Origin: an uncultured Agathobacter sp.
GTDB lineage: Bacteria > Bacillota > Clostridia > Lachnospirales > Lachnospiraceae
Reading direction: 5' to 3'
Assembly: GCA_934358675.1 (NCBI GenBank)
Contig: CAKRKX010000012.1
Coordinates: 1 to 36,729, forward strand
Length of the DNA: 36,729 nt
The translations under genes were made by a program, and so were the position numbers. Under the pieces are notes generated by a model, which searched no databases, had not been told where the DNA came from, and saw only the letters and a list, made by a program, of their open reading frames with translations. How positions within the stretch are numbered: the first letter of the stretch is position 1; each line of letters starts with the position of its first letter. Positions 15,730 through 24,090 of this stretch are shown here, in pieces.

Positions 15730-17577
15730 TTATTCCTCAACTCTCCTGTCTGTTTCGCGTTCATGGATCTGCCGCCCCTTTTCAAAGTACTTCTGGCGTT
15801 CCTCACTGAACAGTTCCGCCGGCATGCATATGGATACCGTTGTTCCCTCATCCAGTTCACTTTCAATCTTTAATCCATACTCTTTTCCAAACAGAATCTG
15901 AATACGATTATTCACATTTACAAGACCGACTCCCGAACCCTTTTTGTGCACACGCCCCGTGTCCGTAAGAAGATTATCAATCTCATCCGGCGGAATACCT
16001 ATTCCGTTATCGGTCACAGAAAGAATCAGCATACCATTGTCCATTTTTCCGGAAACTTTAATTTCACCACAATCCTCCATCCCACGGACTCCGTAATTGA
16101 TGGCATTCTCAAGAAGCGGCTGCAGCGATAGTTTTACGGTACAATATTCATAGAGCGACGGATCCACATCGAACACGACAGAAAACTGGTTTTTGTAACG
16201 TGTCATCTGAATATTCATATAACTTTGTGCATGCTGAAGCTCATCTCTCACGCGAATGATCGTATGCCCCTTCGAGAGACTGATCCGAAACAGCTTCGCA
16301 AGCTGCGTGATCATAAACGAGGCTTCCTCATTTTTGCCACCTTCTACCATCCATGTGATGGAATCTAACGTATTATACAAAAAATGCGGATTGATCTGGC
16401 TTTGGAGCGCATCCAGTTCGCTTTTGCGCCGCTCATTCTGCTGCCACACCACTTCTTTCATCAGTTCTGCATTCTGTTGATACGATTTCTGGATAGACTC
16501 TCCCAGATGACGGATCTCCGTAGACCCTCCGATGTAGATTTGGGGTTCCCTGTCGGCTTCGTATTTTTTAACCGAATCATTCAATTTGCGAATCGGTCTT
16601 GAAATGCGAAGCGATACGATCCGGTTTATGCCCACAAGCATCATAACCATCAGAATACTCAGCATGATGATAAACTGTCTGGCATCGATCATTTCATCCG
16701 TAAAAGCAGAATACGGAACCACTCCGACCAATTTCCATCCGGTATACCCGATGGAGTTTACAAGTACCTTGCGATGCTCCCCCTGAAACCTTTCATCGTA
16801 CACACCATCCTTTTTCTTTGCCGTCTCCAGATTGCTTTCGCTTGCAATCTGTCTGGCAAGCTGCACCTGCTGCGGATGATAAATGATCTCGCCGTTGCTG
16901 TCGCACAGATAAAAATACTGTCCGTTACCGAGTGTATTAATCTGCCGCATCATCCGGGAAATACTTGAATAATCCATATCGACAAGAAGCACGCCAAGCT
17001 TCACCATCTCTCCATTTGACATATCCACTGCGCGGCTGGAAGAAACAACCCAGTAATAGCGTCTGGTTCCATCATCAAAGATATTCTGGATATGAGGTGT
17101 TGAAAAATGGATATTTTCCACCTCGCTTTCTGCCTCAACGAACCACTGCTGCGACGTAACATTGGCATCCTCTTTCTGCGCCACAACCGGCTCTGCTGCA
17201 AGCAGCTCTCCATCATTCGTATAGACAGCGATACTTCGCAGCTTGTCTTTATTGGCTTCATAAAGCAGCTGCATCTGTTCCTTGACCTGTGCCAAATCTG
17301 TAGAGAAATTGGTTTCCTTGATAATGTTGTAATATGCTGCATCCGATACCTGCCGCATATTGACCAGGTATTCTTCTATATTATCCTCCGTCTGTTCCAT
17401 CAGCTTCGCTGTGCTGTTAACGCTCTCCTGCCGGGAAGCAGAAGAGAACAGGATATACATAACACTTCCCATGCATAAAACAATAGAAATGGAAATCAGT
17501 GAAAAAGCAATCATGATGGTTGTCTGAATTTCTCCCGGTTTCCATTTTTTTAAATGCTTCAATCGTTTTTTATTCAA
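15730..17577 (-). CDS. YesM/LytS-type sensor histidine kinase
   Basis: About 615 residues in the usual order: basic N-terminus, membrane helix (IAFSLISISIVLCMGSVMY), extracellular dCache-type domain (includes NGQYFYLCDSNGEIIYHPQ), second helix (FIIMLSILMVMMLVGI), HAMP, the His_kinase family phosphorylation site QINPHFLYNTLDSI, and an ATPase domain (LLENAINYG, DNGIGI, GSGVGLVNVNNRI). It autophosphorylates in response to an external signal and passes the phosphate to the YesN-type regulator upstream. The frame is open for 20 codons further upstream, inside the regulator gene. The TTG at 17577, overlapping the regulator's TAA (TTGAATAA), with GGAG 10 bases ahead, is the likeliest start. The next gene encodes an anchored binding protein that is its probable ligand partner. 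Confidence 0.9.
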   Translation of the reverse strand: MNKKRLKHLKKWKPGEIQTTIMIAFSLISISIVLCMGSVMYILFSSASRQESVNSTAKLMEQTEDNIEEYLVNMRQVSDAAYYNIIKETNFSTDLAQVKEQMQLLYEANKDKLRSIAVYTNDGELLAAEPVVAQKEDANVTSQQWFVEAESEVENIHFSTPHIQNIFDDGTRRYYWVVSSSRAVDMSNGEMVKLGVLLVDMDYSSISRMMRQINTLGNGQYFYLCDSNGEIIYHPQQVQLARQIASESNLETAKKKDGVYDERFQGEHRKVLVNSIGYTGWKLVGVVPYSAFTDEMIDARQFIIMLSILMVMMLVGINRIVSLRISRPIRKLNDSVKKYEADREPQIYIGGSTEIRHLGESIQKSYQQNAELMKEVVWQQNERRKSELDALQSQINPHFLYNTLDSITWMVEGGKNEEASFMITQLAKLFRISLSKGHTIIRVRDELQHAQSYMNIQMTRYKNQFSVVFDVDPSLYEYCTVKLSLQPLLENAINYGVRGMEDCGEIKVSGKMDNGMLILSVTDNGIGIPPDEIDNLLTDTGRVHKKGSGVGLVNVNNRIQILFGKEYGLKIESELDEGTTVSICMPAELFSEERQKYFEKGRQIHERETDRRVEE

Positions 17578-19177
17578 CCTTTGTATACTCCGATCTGTAT
17601 TTCGATGGTGAAACCCCATATTGCCGCTTAAATACATAGCTAAAATAGTTAGGATCTGTATAGCCTACACTCTGCGCGATCACGTAGCTTTTCTCCGTTG
17701 TCTCAATCAGGAGGCGGGCCGCCTTTCCCATACGATATTGTGTCAGATAGGCAACAAACGAGTCCCCTGTCTCTTTTTTGAACATACTCGAAAAATAGGA
17801 ATTGGATATCGCAAGCGCCTCACAGATATCATCCAGCGATAAATCCTCCTTCTGATAATTATTGTGAACATATTCCTTTGCCTGCCGGATCATCGACTGC
17901 GCAGAACTGTCTCGTGCACTCTGGATTTTCTCATGCAGCCTGATACAGTTTTCAAGCAGCCATTGTTTTAACACATCCTTTTCCATCGTGATCAGATTGG
18001 AGTACTCTGCGATCATTTCGCCTGCCTCCTCCCCCATACCGGCATCGTTATTGATGGTAAAACGATAAAGTGTACTGACCAGCTCCATCACCGTCACCTG
18101 ATGCTCCTTTATGGATCTGGAATGTTCATAGATCTTATCCAGATAATTCTCGATTGCATCACCAATATCTTCCGTTGTTCCGAGACGGATCATCTTAAGC
18201 ACCTGCGCCAGTTCCGATTCACTGTCGGTCACTGAGATTTCTGCTTTCTGTGGAATGATCTCCCGGATATTGATGGCGCGTTCCCCACCGTAAAGCACCC
18301 GGTAGGATACTGCCTCTTTTGCACTATCGTATGACTGCGGCAGATCTATGACATTCTGACAGATCTGCCCGATTCCGATTGTCACAACCGCCCCCATGAT
18401 ACGATACATATATTTACAGAACCGGTCACATTCATCCGTGAGTTCCGGAATCTCACTTTCCTCCTGGAGCTGTACGATCATCAGGGTATTGTCCAGATAG
18501 GTAAAACTGCTTGCATTCCATTTTTCCGCCAGCTGCTCCCTTACCTGCTTGTCGACCGACACTCTGAGCAGCCGGACGTCCATATCTTTTGGGGCTTTGG
18601 ATGCCGAAGTATGCACAACCAGGCAGCAAAAAAGCGGACCGTCAAACGAGATCTGGAAGTTTTCCATATATCCGGCAAGCTCGTCCTCATGGATTTTACC
18701 CTCGATCAAAGTCGAATAAAAATTTGCCTGAAACAACGGAAGGGAATGCATATAATATTCCTGCAGGACCGCCACGTTTTTCTTTTCGTCGATCTCCTGA
18801 TCCATCTTCTCCTTGAGTTTTCGGAATACATTGGTCAATTCGCCCGCATTCAAAGGCTTTAACACATACTCCTCAATTTCTAAGTGAACCGCTTCTCTCG
18901 CATACTCAAATTCATCGAATCCGGTAAAAAGCAGCACGTGTGTCGTCGGGTATTTCTGTCTGATATTGCTGCACAGCTCCATTCCATCCATGTATGGCAT
19001 ACGAATATCCGTCATCACCACATCCGGCTGGTTTTCTTCCATGATTTCCAGCGCCTTGATTCCGTTGTTTGCATGCCCGATAACGGAAAATCCCAGCTCT
19101 TCCCACGGAATCTTATGCATGATCACCTGAATAACTTCTTCCTCATCATCTACAAGAAGTAATGTATATTGATTCAT
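17570..19177 (-). CDS. YesN-type AraC response regulator
   Basis: A 535-residue protein with an N-terminal receiver (LLLVDDEEEV, phosphoacceptor Asp57 in VMTDIRMPYMDG, Lys in YVLKPL), a long central region and a C-terminal AraC/XylS DNA-binding domain of two HTHs (DLSLDDICEALAISNSYFSSMF, then SYVIAQSVGYTDPNYFSYVF, ending KYRSEY). It is paired with the overlapping kinase gene. Such regulators usually activate adjacent sugar ABC transporters; the direct repeat at 23944-23975 in front of mglB is a plausible target. Its own promoter is an extended -10 at 19218, separated from mglC by a terminator at 19240, so the regulator is transcribed independently of the transporter. Confidence 0.92.
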   Translation of the reverse strand: MNQYTLLLVDDEEEVIQVIMHKIPWEELGFSVIGHANNGIKALEIMEENQPDVVMTDIRMPYMDGMELCSNIRQKYPTTHVLLFTGFDEFEYAREAVHLEIEEYVLKPLNAGELTNVFRKLKEKMDQEIDEKKNVAVLQEYYMHSLPLFQANFYSTLIEGKIHEDELAGYMENFQISFDGPLFCCLVVHTSASKAPKDMDVRLLRVSVDKQVREQLAEKWNASSFTYLDNTLMIVQLQEESEIPELTDECDRFCKYMYRIMGAVVTIGIGQICQNVIDLPQSYDSAKEAVSYRVLYGGERAINIREIIPQKAEISVTDSESELAQVLKMIRLGTTEDIGDAIENYLDKIYEHSRSIKEHQVTVMELVSTLYRFTINNDAGMGEEAGEMIAEYSNLITMEKDVLKQWLLENCIRLHEKIQSARDSSAQSMIRQAKEYVHNNYQKEDLSLDDICEALAISNSYFSSMFKKETGDSFVAYLTQYRMGKAARLLIETTEKSYVIAQSVGYTDPNYFSYVFKRQYGVSPSKYRSEYTKVE

Positions 19178-19217
19178 CCTTTTTCCCCACTTGTTTTTGT
19201 TTTATCATCTACGGCTA

Positions 19218-19226
19218 ATTATACCA
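19218..19226 (-). promoter_or_regulatory. Extended -10 promoter of the yesN-like gene
   Basis: The minus strand reads TTGGTATAAT (TATAAT at 19218-19223, TG at 19225-19226), about 40 bases before the start and just after the mglC terminator. The -35 region falls in the terminator's T run and is weak. Confidence 0.55.
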
Positions 19227-19239
19227 ATTTCTTCGTATG

Positions 19240-19277
19240 AAAAAAAGAGTGCCAGACCAATATTTCGTCTGACACTC
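19240..19277 (-). terminator. Intrinsic terminator of the mgl operon
   Basis: GAGTGTCAGAC pairs with GTCTGGCACTC (one G-U pair) around a 9-base loop, followed by TTTTTT. It lies 23 bases after the mglC stop. Confidence 0.92.
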
Positions 19278-19299
19278 CTGTTTTAAAATCAATCAGTAA

Positions 19300-20952
19300 T
19301 TACTTCTTCTGAACATATTTCAGGCAGTCGAGTGTTACGGCTACAAGAATGATGATACCGGAGAATACGAACTGAAGGTTTGTATCGATACCAAGGATCG
19401 TAAGAGAGTATGTCAATGCAGTAAAGATGAACACACCAGTTACAACACCAGAGATTTTACCGATACCACCGGTAAAGGATACACCACCAACTACACAGGC
19501 TGCAATGGCGTCCATATCCCAGCCCTGTCCATAAGCTGCTGATCCGGAACCTACCATTCGGATACACTCAAGCCATGAACCGAATCCATATAACACACCT
19601 GCCATAACAAATGCGCAAAGTGTAATTACAAATACAGAAATACCGGACACTGCTGCTGCCTCAGGGTTTCCACCTACTGCATATAAATATTTTCCAAATG
19701 TTGTCTTATTCCAGATGAACCATACAATAATGATTGCTGCAAGTGCCCAGAGAATAATTGTCGGGAAACCATTAATCTTAGGGATGATCATGTTTGGAAT
19801 CGTAGGCTCGATCGCACCGAAGGATACACCCTTTGTTGCGTAAGTTACCAGACCGAATATTACAAGCATATTTGCCATGGTTGAAATAAACGGATGCATC
19901 TTAAACTTCGCAGTAAAGAATCCGGCAATACTCGTAAAGAACGTACAGAACACGATACACAGTACTAAAGCAAGTAATACGCGTGCTCCTGTCGGCATAC
20001 CTGTAAAGTCAAAAATATGTCCGAACACACCACCGGTGTTGATTCCCTGATGCATCACGATCGTTGCAGTGGTCATACCCATACCAACCATTCGTCCTAC
20101 AGAAAGATCCGTTCCGGCAAGGAGGATCAATCCTGCAACACCCAGCGCAAGGAACATTCTAGGCGAAGCCTGCTGTAAAATGTTCAGCACATTATTATAG
20201 GTAAGAAGAGGAGTTCCCTTCTTAATCGGTGTGATAATACACAAAGCGATGAAAATGATAAGGATTGCAATATACAGACCATTCTGTAAAAGGAACGAAC
20301 GACGGTTGAATGTATATTTGTAATTCTCCCACTTCTGCGCTCTTGATTCCATAAATGTAAATTTGGAAAGTCTCAAATTATCGATCAGATGATATTTATG
20401 GCGGAATGCCTCATGCTTTCTGTCCTTAATCTCCTGATATTCCTTTTCAAGCTCCAGCTTTGCATTCGAAAGACGGTTCTTATGTACATAATTCTCGTCT
20501 TTGATCTCCCGCTGCTCCGAGAGCGATGCCAGATTATCTTTGTGCTGCTTGTCAAGTTCTGCAAGCTTTCTCTCGTAATTCTCTTTTGCCTGCACCTTCT
20601 GTGCTGCGCAGCTTTCTTTTACCTGGTTAAAATAATCCACTTCAAAGTGTGCTTTTAAATATGCTTCCGCATCCGCGATCAGCTTGTCGATTTCAGCCTT
20701 GTTCTTTGCTTCCACTGCTTTTGCTTTGGAAAGATCTTTGCTGAGTTCGGCAATATGCTCGCTTTTCTCTGACTTTGACAATGTGCGGTCTCTCTTGATC
20801 GCATCAATCGTATTATTGTATGAGATTACCTTTGCCGTACCATCTTCTCGCAAAGCATCAATTTTTTTCTGTATTCCACCGACATATTCATCGATCGGTT
20901 TGCGCAGGGCGAGTTCCTGCTCTGCCGTAAGAATTTTACTGTTATTAGCCAT
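19300..20952 (-). CDS. mglC: Galactose/methyl-galactoside ABC transporter permease with N-terminal coiled-coil extension
   Basis: The C-terminal 325 residues (about 225-550) are a normal MglC/RbsC permease: about 8-10 membrane helices, with GTDLSVGRMVGMG after TM2 and SVFVITLCAFVMAGVLYG further on. The first 215 residues are unusual. They are hydrophilic and highly charged, with long helical runs such as IAELSKDLSKAKAVEAKN and ENYERKLAELDKQHKDNLAS, and predict a cytosolic coiled coil. E. coli MglC is about 336 residues and has no such part. The extension could bind the ATPase, a regulator or the cell-shape machinery; none is shown. It is in frame, and the ATG at 20952 has GGGAG upstream. It lies 18 bases after mglA and ends at the terminator at 19240. 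Confidence 0.93.
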   Translation of the reverse strand: MANNSKILTAEQELALRKPIDEYVGGIQKKIDALREDGTAKVISYNNTIDAIKRDRTLSKSEKSEHIAELSKDLSKAKAVEAKNKAEIDKLIADAEAYLKAHFEVDYFNQVKESCAAQKVQAKENYERKLAELDKQHKDNLASLSEQREIKDENYVHKNRLSNAKLELEKEYQEIKDRKHEAFRHKYHLIDNLRLSKFTFMESRAQKWENYKYTFNRRSFLLQNGLYIAILIIFIALCIITPIKKGTPLLTYNNVLNILQQASPRMFLALGVAGLILLAGTDLSVGRMVGMGMTTATIVMHQGINTGGVFGHIFDFTGMPTGARVLLALVLCIVFCTFFTSIAGFFTAKFKMHPFISTMANMLVIFGLVTYATKGVSFGAIEPTIPNMIIPKINGFPTIILWALAAIIIVWFIWNKTTFGKYLYAVGGNPEAAAVSGISVFVITLCAFVMAGVLYGFGSWLECIRMVGSGSAAYGQGWDMDAIAACVVGGVSFTGGIGKISGVVTGVFIFTALTYSLTILGIDTNLQFVFSGIIILVAVTLDCLKYVQKK

Positions 20953-20970
20953 ATCTGTCTTCTCCCTTTA

Positions 20971-22479
20971 TTATAGGTATTTTGCACTGAGTCTTAACAA
21001 CTCTTCCTGATTGGTTTCTTTCGTGTTAACGATTCCTGAAAGATGTCCGTTGGACATAACACCAATTCGATTGGTAATACCAAGAATCTCCGGCATCTCG
21101 GAAGATACTACGATGATCGTTTTACCTTCTTTTGCCATCTGGATGATCAGCTCATAGATTTCATATTTCGCACCTACATCGATTCCTCGTGTCGGTTCAT
21201 CCATCATGAATACCTGTGGTCCTCTTTCCAGCCACTTTCCGAAGATAACCTTCTGCTGATTACCGCCGGAAAGACTCGTGATCATATCTTCCGGTCCCAT
21301 ACATTTTGTATGCATGATCTTGATTTCATTGGCCGTTGCGTTTGTCATCTTCGTATCCGACAGCGGTATTCCCGCTTTATAAGATCCAAGATTGGCAATC
21401 GTTGTATTAAAAGTAAGATCACCTTTTAAGAACAATCCATTCGCTTTACGTTCCTCTGTAATCATCGCAAAGCCATAATCCATTGCTTCTTTTGCACTCT
21501 TAAAATTCATAAGGTGTCCATTCAGGTAAACACGGCCTGCTGCTCTGGTACGAACACCAAAAATCGTTTCCAGAAGTTCTGTACGTCCTGCACCAACCAA
21601 TCCGTATAATCCAAAGATTTCGCCTTTGCGGACATCAAACGAAATGTCCTGCAGATGCGGCTCATACTTTGTTGACAGATGCTGCACGGATAAGACAACA
21701 TCCCCCGGAGTATTATCAACCGGTGGGAATCGGTTTTCCAGCACACGTCCAACCATCGCTGTGATCAGTTCGTTCATATCGGTTTCTTTTGCCGGCTTGG
21801 TCATAACGAGATTACCATCTCGAAGAACGGAGATTTCATCACAGATTTCAAAGATCTCATCCATCTTATGCGAGATATAGATCAGTGAAATTCCCTGCGA
21901 CTTCAACATTCTCATCATTTCAAACAGCTTATCAACCTCCTGAACCGTCAGGGACGATGTCGGCTCATCAAGAACAATAACCTTGGAATTATAAGAAATT
22001 GCCTTGGCGATCTCACACATCTGACGCTGTGAAACCGACATCTTTTTCATCGGCTGCTCCAGATTGACCGTCATTCCCAGCTTTCGGAACAGTTCGGATG
22101 CTTCAGACTTCATTCTGTTTTCATCAACCATGCCCAATCCATTGCGCGGATAACGTCCGAGGAACAAATTGTCCACTACGTTTCTTTCCAAACACTGATT
22201 TAATTCCTGATGCACCATTGCAATTCCGTTCTCAAGGGCATCTTTTGGTCCGGAAAAGTTTACTTCTTTTCCTTCAAGATAGATCGTACCTTCATCTTTC
22301 TGATAGGTGCCGAAGAGGCACTTCATCATCGTTGACTTACCGGCGCCATTCTCACCCATAAGACCCATGACCGTACCCTCTTTCACATCCAGATTGATGT
22401 GGTCAAGAACCCGGTTTCGTCCGAAGGATTTACACATGCCGCGTATGGATAAGACGATGTTATCTTTCTTATCTTCCAT
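20971..22479 (-). CDS. mglA: Galactose/methyl-galactoside ABC transporter ATPase
   Basis: A 502-residue protein with two ABC domains, as in MglA/RbsA. The first has a full Walker A (GENGAGKST, 42-50), signature SVSQRQM (148-154) and Walker B VIVLDEP (167-173). The second has the degenerate Walker A usual in this family (GLVGAGRTE, about 293-301) and signature LSGGNQQK. It powers sugar uptake with MglC. It sits 95 bases after mglB, with a terminator-like hairpin in between, and 18 bases before mglC. GGAG precedes the ATG. Confidence 0.95.
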   Translation of the reverse strand: MEDKKDNIVLSIRGMCKSFGRNRVLDHINLDVKEGTVMGLMGENGAGKSTMMKCLFGTYQKDEGTIYLEGKEVNFSGPKDALENGIAMVHQELNQCLERNVVDNLFLGRYPRNGLGMVDENRMKSEASELFRKLGMTVNLEQPMKKMSVSQRQMCEIAKAISYNSKVIVLDEPTSSLTVQEVDKLFEMMRMLKSQGISLIYISHKMDEIFEICDEISVLRDGNLVMTKPAKETDMNELITAMVGRVLENRFPPVDNTPGDVVLSVQHLSTKYEPHLQDISFDVRKGEIFGLYGLVGAGRTELLETIFGVRTRAAGRVYLNGHLMNFKSAKEAMDYGFAMITEERKANGLFLKGDLTFNTTIANLGSYKAGIPLSDTKMTNATANEIKIMHTKCMGPEDMITSLSGGNQQKVIFGKWLERGPQVFMMDEPTRGIDVGAKYEIYELIIQMAKEGKTIIVVSSEMPEILGITNRIGVMSNGHLSGIVNTKETNQEELLRLSAKYL

Positions 22480-22520
22480 TGCTCTTACTCCTGTCCTATA
22501 ATCGATTAATATGTCTTCTG

Positions 22521-22555
22521 CAAAAAGTTTAGGGAGAATTTCTTCTCCCCAAACT
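22521..22555 (-). terminator. Intercistronic terminator/attenuator between mglB and mglA
   Basis: AGTTTGGGGAGAA pairs with TTCTCCCTAAACT (one G-U pair) around GAAA, and the second arm runs into TTTTT on the minus strand. It lies 20 bases after mglB and would reduce mglAC transcription or stabilise mglB mRNA. Confidence 0.8.
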
Positions 22556-22574
22556 GTCTAAATCCTATCGGTTT

Positions 22575-23870
22575 TTACTGATTAAGGATTGCTGTATATG
22601 AAGCTGCATTGTCTGTCTTAACCATGTTGATTGCAAATGCATCATACTGGCTTGGGTTTCCTAAACGGTTTGTAATGTTAGACTCTGTCTGTCCGTCACC
22701 ACCGATGTACTCAACATCAAGATTTAACAGATCATCATACTTCTGAAGAAGTGGCTGGTAAGTAGAGCTTAAGAAGTTATCAGCTGCATTATAAATGTTC
22801 AGCCATACCTTCTTTGTTGCATGAGCAGACTCATCAAGCTGGTTTGAAACCGGAGCCCATGTAACTGTAGAATCTGTGAAATCCTGGTAGTTGTCAGCTG
22901 TAACTGCTACGTTTAATGCGTAGTAAGAACGCTGATCAGCATCATATTTGTAAACATCCTCAGTTAATACGTTTCCTGCATCATCAGCAGTTCCGATACC
23001 TGTGTCGATGTCAACTCCGTCTAATGCGTTACGAAGAACACGAAGTGTTAAGTAAGCCTGAACGTCAGCATGCTGGCTGATTGTTCCGCCGTATCCCTCT
23101 GCGATCGCTGCAACAGCATCACTGTTTGCATCGTATCCGAATGTAGCTACCTTGTTATCTTTTGACCATGCATTGAACATTGACATTCCCATTCCATCAT
23201 TGTTAGATGCAACGATATCAATCTGATCGCCGAATGAAGATGACCATGTTCCGATTGCATTACCGGCTGTAGCCGCATCCCATGTTGCTCCTGCTGAGTT
23301 CTTCATTTCCTGAGAAGCAAGCTCACGTACTACATAATCTTTGCCATTGACGGTAATCTTTCCATCCTGTACAACGCTTGCAGATCCGTCTGTATTTGTT
23401 CCTGCCGGATCACTGACGATTTCACCATTATTGTCAACTGCTGTTCCAAGAGCCTTACGAACACCTCTTGTACGAGCGATGGAATCATTATGTCCGATAT
23501 CACCGATTGCAAGTACGTATCCGATCACGCCATCACCGTTGCGGTCGATGGTATCAATATTTTTTTCAATGTAATCTGCGATCATCTGTCCCTGAAGTTC
23601 AGCACCCTGATTTGCATCGAAACCTACATAGTAAGTATCTTTATTAAAGTTTAACGCTGTCATATCAAGCTCGCCTGTTGAACTGTTCGATGGCTGACGA
23701 TTGAACCATACTAAAGGCTTATCCTTGTTGGCAACTTCTCCGGAGTTTGTAGCAGAAGCATTTCCGCCGCCCTGTGTTCCTGAGTTTGATGCATCTCCAC
23801 CTGAGCCACATGCCATAGATGACATAGCAAGGATTGCTGCCATAGTTAAAACCACGATTTTCTTCTTCAT
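22575..23870 (-). CDS. mglB: Galactose/glucose-binding lipoprotein MglB, apparently circularly permuted
   Basis: A 431-residue lipoprotein (lipobox SMAC, Cys21, then a Gly/Asn/Ser linker to about 49). Compared with E. coli MglB, the mature part starts in the middle of the N-lobe: WFNRQP (55-60; N91 = Asn57), YYVG (80-83), calcium loop from Asp109 (DRNGDGVIG), His127, Asp129, Arg133 (H152, D154, R158), Trp197 (W183), Asn224 (N211), Asp247 (D236). The segment normally at the N-terminus is at the C-terminus: WLNIYNAADNF (355-366; Asp364 = D14, Phe366 = F16) and AINMV (413-417). Nearly all ligand residues are present, so it should still bind galactose or glucose; the N256 position looks like His267 or nearby. 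The calcium-loop Gln142 is Gly117. Its ribosome site is AAGGGGG. First gene of the mglBAC operon. Confidence 0.92.
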   Translation of the reverse strand: MKKKIVVLTMAAILAMSSMACGSGGDASNSGTQGGGNASATNSGEVANKDKPLVWFNRQPSNSSTGELDMTALNFNKDTYYVGFDANQGAELQGQMIADYIEKNIDTIDRNGDGVIGYVLAIGDIGHNDSIARTRGVRKALGTAVDNNGEIVSDPAGTNTDGSASVVQDGKITVNGKDYVVRELASQEMKNSAGATWDAATAGNAIGTWSSSFGDQIDIVASNNDGMGMSMFNAWSKDNKVATFGYDANSDAVAAIAEGYGGTISQHADVQAYLTLRVLRNALDGVDIDTGIGTADDAGNVLTEDVYKYDADQRSYYALNVAVTADNYQDFTDSTVTWAPVSNQLDESAHATKKVWLNIYNAADNFLSSTYQPLLQKYDDLLNLDVEYIGGDGQTESNITNRLGNPSQYDAFAINMVKTDNAASYTAILNQ

Positions 23871-23912
23871 ATTGTGTTTCCCCCTTTTGCTTGGTTGTTT
23901 GTTGATATTGAC

Positions 23913-23975
23913 AGTATATCGATTTAGTGGCTTTAACTCTATAGAAAATTTTTCGATGGATATTAAAAATTTTTC
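23913..23975 (-). promoter_or_regulatory. Promoter and direct-repeat operator of mglBAC
   Basis: A TATACT -10 lies at 23913-23918 with no good -35 (TAGAGT). Immediately upstream are two direct repeats, GAAAAATTTTC (23944-23954) and GAAAAATTTTT (23965-23975), exactly 21 bases apart, so on the same helix face. This is the geometry expected for an AraC-type activator that replaces the -35 contact. The YesN-type regulator is the candidate. Both elements are AT-rich, so chance is possible. Confidence 0.5.
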
Positions 23976-24051
23976 TATTTTTTCGTCATAACACCCAATA
24001 TATTCATTATTTCAATTACCCGTTCGTCACTTTGCACTATATAAGAGTAGT

Positions 24052-24087
24052 AAAAAGCCTCTCCATGCTTGCGCAGAGAGAGGCTTT
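24052..24087 (-). terminator. Intrinsic terminator of the Bce-type ABC operon
   Basis: AAAGCCTCTC pairs with GAGAGGCTTT around a 14-base loop, followed by TTTTT, just after the permease stop at 24091. Confidence 0.88.
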
Positions 24088-24090
24088 CGC

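Noticed and set aside
22575..23870. Reading the C-terminal 80 residues of MglB as an unrelated added domain
   Set aside because: The segment carries the D14/F16 and AIN-V features of the missing N-lobe start, and the protein otherwise lacks these, so permutation explains it better.
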